A stretch of 64,000 nucleotides of DNA from an uncultured bacterium (GTDB taxonomy: Bacteria; Krumholzibacteriota; Krumholzibacteriia; LZORAL124-64-63), in assembly GCA_903912525.1 (NCBI GenBank), contig CAIWHK010000018.1, forward strand, positions 90,468 through 154,467, read 5' to 3'. Below the pieces are notes generated by a model. It was not told where the DNA came from. It ran no database searches and was given only the letters and a program-made list of their open reading frames with translations. This document shows positions 55,227 through 64,000 of the stretch, piece after piece. Within the stretch, counting starts at the first letter, position 1; the number at the start of each line of letters is the position of its first letter. The position numbers and the translations under genes were made by a program.

Positions 55227-57482
55227 ATGTCTGTCCGGATCCGCATCCAGCCGGCGACGACGCGCCTGGCGTCCGTGAACCTGGCGGCAGTGCTGGTGGC
55301 GGTCGCGTTGCCGGCGGCCGTCCTGTCGGTCCTGTTGTCGGTGCTCCTGGCGGCGCCCGTCGCGCGGGCCGAACCGTCGCCTGCCGCGCGCATCGCCGAG
55401 TGGCAGCGCACGGGCCGCATCGACGAGGCCCTGGCCCTCTGCCGGCAGGAGAACGCCGCCCACCCGGGCGATCCCGACATGCTCTACAACCAGGCATGCC
55501 TCGAGAATCGCGCGGGCCATGCCGCCGCAGCGGTCGAGTGCCTGCGCGCGGCCCTCGCTGCCGGGTTCGACGACCTTGCGTTCGCCGAGTCGGATCCCGA
55601 CCTGCAGGGCGCCGCGAAGGACGGCCTGAGGGCAGCCATCGCCGAGTGCAGGCAACAGCGCCGGGAACTCGGCGCGCGACGGGGCGCGAAACTGGCGATC
55701 GGCCGGCCGGCCACGATTTCGCTGGCGTCGCCGGGCGGCGACGACCGCGGGGCCACGCTCACCTTGACCTGGGTGGCCACCGGCCTGGACCTGCGACTGG
55801 AAGCGGACGACACCGGCGCGCGCTACCTGCCAGCCGACGGTGCCGCACCGTGGGCCGGAAAGGGCGGCGTGCTTGTGGCCCTCGGCGACCTGTCAGCGAA
55901 GGACGCCCGGACCAGCGACGCCTTCGTGTTCGGCTTCGGGACCGAGAAGGGCAGCGGCGTCGGGTCGTTCTTCGTCGTCGAGACCGGGCGCTGGCAACGC
56001 GTGCGCGAGCTGCAGCCGAAGTTCCGCGGCGCCGGCACAAGCCACCTCGTGATGGATGCCTCGATTCCCTGGGAAGCGATCCGTCCCTTCCACCCGCTCG
56101 TGGACGGCGCCCTGGGCATCGAGGTGACGCTGGTGAGCGGTGACGGCAAGCCCGGCCCCGGCCTGATGGGCCGGAAACTGTGGGAACAGCCGGACACGGC
56201 GCAACTGGCGGCGGCGCGGCTTGAGTTCGACCTGGCCTCGGCCCCCGCGGGCGCGCTGCAGGGGCGAACGCCGACGACGATCGTCACCGGACGCTCGATC
56301 GCGCTCAATCTGGTCGCCACCTCCGGCGATGCCGGCGACGGGACGCTGACCATCGACTTCCGCGACGGCGAGGGCAACTCGCTGCTGGCGGACGGGGCCA
56401 AGCCCGAAACAGTGGCACTGGTCCCTGGCCTGAACGCCATCAACCGCGCCGTGGATTTCAGCAAGGTGCGCGGCGGCCCGTGCCGCATCGCAGCGTCGCT
56501 GAAACTCCCGTCAGGCCTCCAGAGCGAGTGGTCGACCTGGGTCCTCAACCTCGGGCCGGAGTGGGAAGCGTCGTACCGCACGGCGATCGCGAAAGTGCCC
56601 GCCGAGGAACAGCCGACCGCGCAGTACTACCTGGCCGCTGTTGTCGATGCGGTCCACGGCCACCGCCCCCGCCGCAACCCCGGCGCCATGACGACGACGC
56701 TCGGCGACCTGAATCTGATGCTCTCGCGGTTCAAGCAGACCGGCTCGCTTGTGCCGGCAGAGGGCTCCACGCCGTTCGTCTACACAGGTCCCGGCGGCAG
56801 CGACAGGCTGTGCCTGCTGGTGGTGCCGGCCGGCCGGCCGGCCGACTCCCGGCTGGCGCCCATCGTGCTGGCCGGCCAGACGAAGGATGACGCGCCGCGA
56901 CTGGCGTCCCGCATCCTGCGCTTCCTGGAACGGGACGGCAGCGAGGCCGCAGGCGACAAGACTGTGGCAGCGCCGCCCCCGGCCACCGTCGCCACGGCTG
57001 GATCGTGGCCCGTCTACATCGTGACCGCGGGCGAGGACCCCGGCCGCGACGGCCCCCCGCTGGCGGAATTGCGCGCGTGCCTGCAGTGGGCAAGCCGGCG
57101 CTTCGAAGCCGACAAGGTATCGCTGGTCGCGCAGCGCGAGGCCGTCGCGCCCGCCCTGGCGATGACCCGCGACCGCGACGTCAGGATCGAGCGCCTGCTG
57201 CTGATTGCCGACGAGACGCTGGCGCCGTGGCCGAACGCCACGGCTGCGGAACTGGACCGCCGCATCGGCCCGCCGCCGACCGGCCTGGACCTCACCTGGG
57301 TCGAGTTCGCCCAGGAGACCACGCTCGGCGGCCAGGGGCGCGCGCTGCGCGAGGCCCTCGGACGCCAGGGCTGGTCCATGCAGGACGTCCGGGTGCGCGG
57401 CGGCGCCAACTACACACAGGTTGCCGACCGGACCTGCCTGTGGCAGTCGCGAACGGGAACGACCGGTACCACGGGTCGCTGA
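55227..57482 (+). CDS. Large secreted protein with TPR-like start and CBM9/DOMON-like domain
   Basis: A 751-aa exported protein. The ATG at 55227 has AAAGGA 4 bases upstream, and the signal peptide ends near VARAEP after a very hydrophobic stretch of about 30 residues. Residues 50-135 look like a pair of TPR helices (IDEALALCRQENAAHPGDPDMLYNQACLENRAGHAAAAVECLRAAL). Residues 155-320 have the strand pattern of carbohydrate-binding or DOMON/CBM9 domains (DDRGATLTLTWVATGLDLRLEADD, FVFGFGTEKG, SIPWEAIRPFHPLVDGALGIEVTL). The rest is unassigned, with a strand-rich region to about residue 490. No enzyme active site is visible. It has a Thr/Gly-rich tail. Confidence 0.65.
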   Translation: MSVRIRIQPATTRLASVNLAAVLVAVALPAAVLSVLLSVLLAAPVARAEPSPAARIAEWQRTGRIDEALALCRQENAAHPGDPDMLYNQACLENRAGHAAAAVECLRAALAAGFDDLAFAESDPDLQGAAKDGLRAAIAECRQQRRELGARRGAKLAIGRPATISLASPGGDDRGATLTLTWVATGLDLRLEADDTGARYLPADGAAPWAGKGGVLVALGDLSAKDARTSDAFVFGFGTEKGSGVGSFFVVETGRWQRVRELQPKFRGAGTSHLVMDASIPWEAIRPFHPLVDGALGIEVTLVSGDGKPGPGLMGRKLWEQPDTAQLAAARLEFDLASAPAGALQGRTPTTIVTGRSIALNLVATSGDAGDGTLTIDFRDGEGNSLLADGAKPETVALVPGLNAINRAVDFSKVRGGPCRIAASLKLPSGLQSEWSTWVLNLGPEWEASYRTAIAKVPAEEQPTAQYYLAAVVDAVHGHRPRRNPGAMTTTLGDLNLMLSRFKQTGSLVPAEGSTPFVYTGPGGSDRLCLLVVPAGRPADSRLAPIVLAGQTKDDAPRLASRILRFLERDGSEAAGDKTVAAPPPATVATAGSWPVYIVTAGEDPGRDGPPLAELRACLQWASRRFEADKVSLVAQREAVAPALAMTRDRDVRIERLLLIADETLAPWPNATAAELDRRIGPPPTGLDLTWVEFAQETTLGGQGRALREALGRQGWSMQDVRVRGGANYTQVADRTCLWQSRTGTTGTTGR

Positions 57483-57519
57483 CATCGCGCCCGGCACCGC
57501 ATGAGCGAAGGACACGGAA

Positions 57520-58689
57520 TTGCCCACCAACCAACTGCCGGCCCTGCGCCGCCGCCTGCACCGGCTGGCGGAAGCCTCCACGCACGAGTCGGCCACCGCC
57601 GCCTTCGTCGCCGGCAAGCTGGCGGCACTTGGGCCCGGTACGCTGCTGACCGGGTTGGGCGGCCACGGCGTCGCCGCCGTGTTCCGCGGTGAGGGTGACG
57701 GTCCGACCGTGGTGTTGCGCGCCGAACTCGACGCCGTCCCCGTCCCCGAGACCATCCCCCTGCGCCACGCCTCGGTCACGCCCGGGATCGCCCACAAGTG
57801 CGGTCACGACGGCCACATGACGATCCTGCTGGAAGTCGCCCGGCGCCTGTCGCGGGCGCGGCCGCCTCGCGGCCGTGTCATTGCGCTGTTCCAGCCCGCC
57901 GAAGAAACCGGCACCGGTGCGTTCGCCGTCGTGGCCGACCCGCGGTTCCGCGCACTGAAGCCGGACTGGCTGTTCGCCCTGCACAACCTGCCGGGATACG
58001 ACGCCGGCCGCGTGCTGGTCAGGCCCGGCGCGTTCGCGGCCGGCAGCGCCGGGATGCGCGTGCTCCTGCGCGGTCGCACGGCGCACGCCGCGCACCCGGA
58101 GCAGGGGCGATCGCCCGACCTGGCGATGGGCGAGCTCATCACGGCGCTGGTCACCCTGCCGCCGCGTGACGACGCGCGTGAGGCGCTCGAACTGGTCACC
58201 GTCACGCACGCGCGCCTGGGCGAGCCGGCGTTCGGCATCGCGCCCGGCGAGGCCGAGGTGCTCGCCACGCTGCGCTCGGACGACGACGCGGCCCTGGCTG
58301 CGCTGCGCCGGCAGGCGACCGCAGCCGCGCGCGCGATTGCGCGGAACCACGGCTTGCGCTGCGACATCACCTGGGAGGAAGTGTTCCCGGTCACCTGGAA
58401 CGATGCGGACGCCGCCGCCCTGGTGCGGCGCGCCGCGCGCGCGGAAGGGTTGCCGGTCGCGCGCCCGCGCGAGAGCTCGTTCCGCTGGTCGGAGGACTTC
58501 GGGGTGCTGGCGCGCCTGGGCCGCGGCGCGCTGTTCGGCCTGGGCGCCGGCCGCCGCCACCCGGGGTTGCACGCGGAGGCCTACGACTTCAACGACGATC
58601 TGCTGCCTATCGGCGCCTCGCTGCTGCACCGCCTGGCCCTGGCGGCCCTTCAGGAACCTGTCGCGACGCGCACCGGGCGCAGCCGATAG
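57520..58689 (+). CDS. M20D-family amidohydrolase
   Basis: A 389-aa metallopeptidase-like amidohydrolase from TTG 57520 (AAGGA 7 bases upstream). It matches hippurate/N-acyl-amino-acid hydrolases: LRAELDAVPVPE (about 65), the metal-ligand CGHDGHMTILL (about 95, with the Cys and His pair), LFQPAEETGTGAF (about 122), the dimerisation domain with GRTAHAAHPEQGRSPDLA (about 185-203), and the final His in RRHPGLHAEAYDFND (about 345). Likely substrates are N-acylated or indole-type amino-acid conjugates. It is 37 bases after the large secreted protein gene. Its last 40 bases overlap a convergent gene. Confidence 0.92.
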   Translation: MPTNQLPALRRRLHRLAEASTHESATAAFVAGKLAALGPGTLLTGLGGHGVAAVFRGEGDGPTVVLRAELDAVPVPETIPLRHASVTPGIAHKCGHDGHMTILLEVARRLSRARPPRGRVIALFQPAEETGTGAFAVVADPRFRALKPDWLFALHNLPGYDAGRVLVRPGAFAAGSAGMRVLLRGRTAHAAHPEQGRSPDLAMGELITALVTLPPRDDAREALELVTVTHARLGEPAFGIAPGEAEVLATLRSDDDAALAALRRQATAAARAIARNHGLRCDITWEEVFPVTWNDADAAALVRRAARAEGLPVARPRESSFRWSEDFGVLARLGRGALFGLGAGRRHPGLHAEAYDFNDDLLPIGASLLHRLALAALQEPVATRTGRSR

Positions 58690-60209
58690 ACCGTCGTTTG
58701 CGGATCGCGCCACGCGACTTCCACGCCGGGAAGCTCCTCGAGGTGGTCGAGCGCCGTACGGTCCGGCAGCAGTTGCCGCTCGATCTCCCCCACCACCAGG
58801 AAATCGGCGCCGCGGGCGCGGGCCCGGGCCACGAGGTCGGGCGGGTCGACTGCCTGGATCGGATAGGCCACGTACGCCAGGTGCGCGTAATACGCCAGAT
58901 GGGCCTTGCGGGCCATGAGCACGGGACGCCTCCCGGGCACCTCGCCGGCCTTCTCGGCGATCGCCGCCGCGGCCCAGGTCGGCGCCGCAGCGATGGCCGT
59001 CGCCAGGTGGCGCGGCTGCTGCCGGTCGTAGAAGACGATCGACCGGTGGATGTGACCGATATGCAGCGCCACGACGCAGGCCACCACCGCCAGCGCGGCC
59101 CGGACGCGGAAGCGCGGCAGCCGTTCCAGCGCCAGCGCCGTCACCAGCGCCCACGCCGGGACCATCGGCAGCGCGAACCGCGGCCGGTGGAACACGGCGC
59201 CCAGGGCCAGGAACATCAGGAAACCCAGCAGCAGGAAAGCCACCTGCCGGCGGTCGGGCCGCCGCCAGACGAGCACCGCCATCCCCGCCAGCGCCAGTCC
59301 GCCGTACGTCAGGCCGGGAACCTCGTTCAGGTCGGCCACGAAATGCCGCGGCAGGTTAGCCAGGAAATGCCCGGCGAAATAGGCCGGATCGTGCGCCACG
59401 AGCGCGCCCAGCGACGCGAAACCCCCGACCGGCACCTCGGCGACGCGGGCCCCGACGTAGAATTCATCGACGATGTTCTGCAGGTTGTGCGACGCCAGCC
59501 AGCGTCCCGACTGGTGGCGGGTCACCGCCAGCCACGGCGCCGCCACAAGGGCAAATCCGCCCCACACGCAGAGCGCCGCCAGCAGGCGGCGACGACGCGC
59601 CTGATGGTCCGGATCCACCAGAAGCAGCACGAGCGTGGCCCAGGCCCCGACGACGACGCCGATGTCGCGCACGAGCCACGCCAGGCCGGCGAGGGCGCCG
59701 GTCGCGAGCCACGTGGTCTTTCGGGGAGCGCTGCACAACAGCACGGTCACCGCGGCGACCACCAGGAACATGAACAGCGGGTCGGTCGCGGCCTTGTGCG
59801 CATGGATGAAGAAGATCTTGGTGAATGCTGTGAGCACCACGACGACGACAGCTGCACGCTCGCCAGCCAGGCGCCGGGACAGGCGGTGAACCAGCAGCAG
59901 GGTGAGGGCCGAGGCCAGCAGGCTCAGGACGACAGCCGAGCGGTACCAGTCCAATCCCAGGGGCGCCAGCGCGGCGTGGACCGGGGCCAGGACCAGCGAG
60001 TAGAGCGGGCCCTTGAACGGGTAATTGGCGACATCCAGATGGCCGGCGGCCACGGCTTCGGCCGCCGGCGCCAGTTCGGCGAAGAAATCGGCCTCGACGC
60101 CCAGGTCACCGAGCGGAGCGTGGCGCAGCGACAGGGCCAAACCTGTCGCAACGAACGCCAGCGCAAAACCGGCCGGCCACCACCGGCGTGCCGTCACCCG
60201 CAAGTCCAC
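58650..60209 (-). CDS. Polytopic membrane glycosyltransferase-like protein (GT39-type)
   Basis: About 519 aa from GTG 60209, chosen for the GAGG 9 bases upstream; the frame is open further up but without a family match. It has about eleven hydrophobic helices. The first extracytoplasmic loop carries LGVEADFFAELAPAAEAVAAGHL, with an acidic pair in the position of the catalytic Asp of GT-C enzymes, and NYPFKGPLYSLVLAPVHAAL follows. The C-terminal 100 residues are soluble (ARKAHLAYYAHLAYVAYPIQAV onwards). It resembles the protein at 46978-48669 in layout and is a candidate arabinose/mannose-type transferase for envelope glycans. Acceptor unknown. Confidence 0.75.
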   Translation of the reverse strand: MDLRVTARRWWPAGFALAFVATGLALSLRHAPLGDLGVEADFFAELAPAAEAVAAGHLDVANYPFKGPLYSLVLAPVHAALAPLGLDWYRSAVVLSLLASALTLLLVHRLSRRLAGERAAVVVVVLTAFTKIFFIHAHKAATDPLFMFLVVAAVTVLLCSAPRKTTWLATGALAGLAWLVRDIGVVVGAWATLVLLLVDPDHQARRRRLLAALCVWGGFALVAAPWLAVTRHQSGRWLASHNLQNIVDEFYVGARVAEVPVGGFASLGALVAHDPAYFAGHFLANLPRHFVADLNEVPGLTYGGLALAGMAVLVWRRPDRRQVAFLLLGFLMFLALGAVFHRPRFALPMVPAWALVTALALERLPRFRVRAALAVVACVVALHIGHIHRSIVFYDRQQPRHLATAIAAAPTWAAAAIAEKAGEVPGRRPVLMARKAHLAYYAHLAYVAYPIQAVDPPDLVARARARGADFLVVGEIERQLLPDRTALDHLEELPGVEVAWRDPQTTVYRLRPVRVATGS

Positions 60210-60357
60210 CGAATCGGCCCTCTTTCCCGGGACCCGTTCCGCCCCGCGCTCCCAAGATTCCGACGCGCCGCCGCGCCCGGCAAGCGCTGATCGCGCAAGG
60301 ATCTTACCCGCTGCGCACAACAAGTTGAGAACGGTGATCAGCACGCGCCAAAAACGG

Positions 60358-60386
60358 TTGAGATGCCCCCGCCGGCGGCTTAATGT
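60358..60386 (+). promoter_or_regulatory. Weak candidate promoter of the sdh/frd operon
   Basis: TTGAGA (60358-60363) and TAATGT (60381-60386) are 17 bases apart, 54 bases before the sdhC start. The -10 match is poor. Confidence 0.25.
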
Positions 60387-60439
60387 TCCCGGACCCATTG
60401 CCTGCAGAGTTTTCCTCTTCAGCCCGGGAGCGCGGTTTC

Positions 60440-61150
60440 ATGTCGTCATTCGGATCGGTCGCCTGGTCATCGGTTGGGAAGAAGGTGATCACCGGGCTGA
60501 CGGGCTTCCTGCTCATCGGTTTCGTCGCCGTCCATCTGCTCGGGAATCTCACCCTCTTCATCGGCCCCGACGCCTTCAACGAATATGCCCACTTCCTGGA
60601 GACAGCCGTTCACGGCTGGCTCATCTATGCCTTCGAGGTGGGCCTGCTCGTCATCTTCGCCTTCCACGTCGTGGCGGCGGTGACGGTCGCGGTGGCCGAC
60701 AAGATGGCCGCGCGCAAGCAGGGCTACAAGTACGCGCGCAACGCCGGGGGCCGCAGCCGCAAGACGCTGGCTTCGCGCTCGATGATCATCTCGGGCTCGG
60801 TGCTGGCCTTCTTCATCATCGCGCACATCTTCATGTTCAAGTTCAACGCCGGGAATCCCCACCCGCGGAACCCGGATGACACGAAGAACCTCTACTTCGT
60901 CGTCGTCAAGGCGTTCAAGGACCCCGCTTTCACGGCGTTCACGGTCGTGGCGATGATCCTGCTGGGCCTGCACCTGCGGCACGGGTTCTGGAGCGCCTTC
61001 CAGTCGCTGGGCTGGACCAACGACCGCTGGCTGCCGATCCTGACGCGCGCGGCTCTGGTGATCTCGATCCTGCTCGCGATCGGCTTCATCCTGTTGCCGG
61101 TCGTGCTCTTCATCAACGGCGACCCGAACGCCATGCCGGGAGGTCACTAG
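60440..61150 (+). CDS. sdhC: Succinate dehydrogenase/fumarate reductase cytochrome b subunit (b558 family)
   Basis: A 236-aa membrane anchor of the b558 type used by Bacteroidota, Chlamydiae and relatives. The ATG at 60440 follows GGGAG by 10 bases. Five hydrophobic helices carry the heme-ligand His residues: [29 protein letters not shown] (first helix with HLLGN), [24 protein letters not shown] (second), [46 protein letters not shown] and the last helix [20 protein letters not shown]. It binds quinone and hemes and passes electrons to or from SdhB. One base separates it from sdhA. Direction (succinate oxidation or fumarate reduction) cannot be told from sequence. Confidence 0.95.
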   Translation: MSSFGSVAWSSVGKKVITGLTGFLLIGFVAVHLLGNLTLFIGPDAFNEYAHFLETAVHGWLIYAFEVGLLVIFAFHVVAAVTVAVADKMAARKQGYKYARNAGGRSRKTLASRSMIISGSVLAFFIIAHIFMFKFNAGNPHPRNPDDTKNLYFVVVKAFKDPAFTAFTVVAMILLGLHLRHGFWSAFQSLGWTNDRWLPILTRAALVISILLAIGFILLPVVLFINGDPNAMPGGH

Positions 61151-61151
61151 G

Positions 61152-63083
<1,932 letters not shown>

Positions 63084-63098
63084 GGGAAGGTTGGTCCG

Positions 63099-63929
63099 AT
63101 GAGCGACAGTTCCGCGAACAAGGACAAGGCCGGGAACGGCGAGTCCGGCAACGGAATGACGATCCACCTGAAGATCTGGCGGCAGGCTCGTTCCGCCGCC
63201 CAGGGCCGGTTCGTCGACTATACGGTCAGCGGCATCCAGCAGGAGATGTCCCTGCTGGAGATGCTCGATATCCTGAACGAGGACCTCGTCCGCAAGGGCG
63301 AGGAGGCGGTCGAGTTCGACAGCGACTGCCGCGAGGGCATCTGCGGCACGTGCGGCATGGTCGTCAGCGGCGTGGCCCACGGCAAGCATGCCGGGACGAC
63401 GACGTGCGAGATCCGCATGCGGCAGTACAAGGACGGCGACACGATCACGATCGAGCCGTTCCGCGCCGGGCCCTTCCCGATCATCAAGGACCTGGTCGTC
63501 GACCGCGAGGCCTTCGACCGCATCCAGCGCAAGGGCGGCTTCGTGTCGACGAACGTCGGCTCGGCCCCGGACGGCAACGCCATCCTGGTCTCGAAGCTGG
63601 CTGCCGACGACGCGATGGACTCGGCCACCTGCATCGGCTGCGGCGCCTGCGTGGCGGCGTGCCCGAACGCTTCGGCGTCGCTGTTCGTCAGCGCCAAGAT
63701 CAGCCAGCTGGCGTGGCTGCCCCAGGGCGGCCCCGAGCGCGGCCGGCGCGCGCTGTCGATGATCGCGCAGATGGACACCGAAGGTTTCGGCGACTGCTCG
63801 AACCACGGCGAGTGCGAAGCGGTGTGCCCGAAGCAGATCTCGATCCAGAACATCGCCAGGATGCGCCGCGAGTACGTCAAGGCCGCCTGGACCGGCGCCG
63901 ACAAGGCCCGCAACACCGGCGGCGACTGA
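63099..63929 (+). CDS. sdhB: Succinate dehydrogenase/fumarate reductase iron-sulfur subunit
   Basis: A 276-aa iron-sulfur protein. The [2Fe-2S] site is [13 protein letters not shown] (about 78-90) with a further Cys after TTCEIRM, and the two tri-/tetranuclear clusters sit at [14 protein letters not shown] (about 178-191) and [15 protein letters not shown] (about 233-247). An acidic/basic N-terminal tail of about 20 residues precedes the ferredoxin fold ([13 protein letters not shown]). It starts 15 bases after sdhA with AAGGGAAGG upstream. All three subunits are complete, so the operon is functional as far as can be seen. Confidence 0.97.
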   Translation: MSDSSANKDKAGNGESGNGMTIHLKIWRQARSAAQGRFVDYTVSGIQQEMSLLEMLDILNEDLVRKGEEAVEFDSDCREGICGTCGMVVSGVAHGKHAGTTTCEIRMRQYKDGDTITIEPFRAGPFPIIKDLVVDREAFDRIQRKGGFVSTNVGSAPDGNAILVSKLAADDAMDSATCIGCGACVAACPNASASLFVSAKISQLAWLPQGGPERGRRALSMIAQMDTEGFGDCSNHGECEAVCPKQISIQNIARMRREYVKAAWTGADKARNTGGD

Positions 63930-63946
63930 CCGGATCATCTTCACCC

Positions 63947-63977
63947 GTGCGGCGCCTGGCGACAGGCAACGCCGCAC
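63947..63977. terminator. Hairpin after the sdh/frd operon
   Basis: GTGCGGCG (63947-63954) pairs with CGCCGCAC (63970-63977), and GCCTG/CAGGC adds inner pairs. No T-run follows on the + strand within the window, so termination is possible but unproven. Confidence 0.35.
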
Positions 63978-64000
63978 AACGAAAAATCCCGGACATCCGC

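Overview
The window is GC-rich DNA (about two thirds GC by eye) from a Gram-negative bacterium. It encodes lipoproteins, outer-membrane beta-barrels ending in Phe, a SurA-like chaperone and a SdhC of the b558 type. The gene mix (FtsEX plus a degenerate LytM/EnvC-like activator, RicT/PSP1, NifU-NifS, MoxR-DUF58-BatA, b558-type SDH/FRD, many lineage-specific lipoproteins) fits an FCB-group or related candidate phylum (Krumholzibacteriota or Eisenbacteria style) better than a proteobacterium. This placement is an inference; no rRNA gene is present.

Region 1 (1-14104) is the accessory highlight, an extracellular electron transfer island on the + strand after a partial minus-strand gene. In order it holds a secreted 7-heme cytochrome, a 742-aa outer-membrane beta-barrel, a CsgG/GNA1162-like lipoprotein, a secreted protein of unknown function, a SurA-like peptidyl-prolyl isomerase, a giant cytochrome with 42 CXXCH motifs, an NHL-type beta-propeller behind a near-consensus promoter, a 6-heme cytochrome that closely resembles the Geobacter nanowire protein OmcS, and a 7-heme paralogue of it. 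Together they look like a route carrying electrons from the periplasm across the outer membrane and out along a cytochrome filament, with dedicated folding factors.

Region 2 (14104-15336) is an insertion sequence with an IS1-like zinc-ribbon/DDE transposase and imperfect 27-bp terminal inverted repeats. Its left end coincides with the stop codon of the last cytochrome gene.

Region 3 (15400-45597, mostly minus strand) is housekeeping: secDF (secD carries a 1-base frameshift), a DUF362 ferredoxin, a polysaccharide deacetylase-like lipoprotein, then a long set of overlapping genes ftsE-ftsX-envC-like-holB-ricT-tatD-rsmA-outer-membrane protein-two lipoproteins. A divergent glycosyltransferase follows, then two SurA/PpiD-type chaperones, mfd, nifS-nifU and a BatA-DUF58-MoxR set.

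Region 4 (45755-63929) mixes signalling and central metabolism: a SpoIIE-type phosphatase, two polytopic glycosyltransferase-like membrane proteins, a phosphofructokinase of PPi type interrupted by one in-frame TAG, adenosine deaminase, an Fe-S-type Rrf2 regulator followed by pta-ackA, a PhzF-like isomerase, a large secreted protein, an M20 amidohydrolase, and the complete sdhCAB/frdCAB operon at the right edge. Acetate and succinate/fumarate metabolism would feed or compete with the electron export system, but no inner-membrane quinol oxidase for that system and no cytochrome c maturation gene lies in the window.
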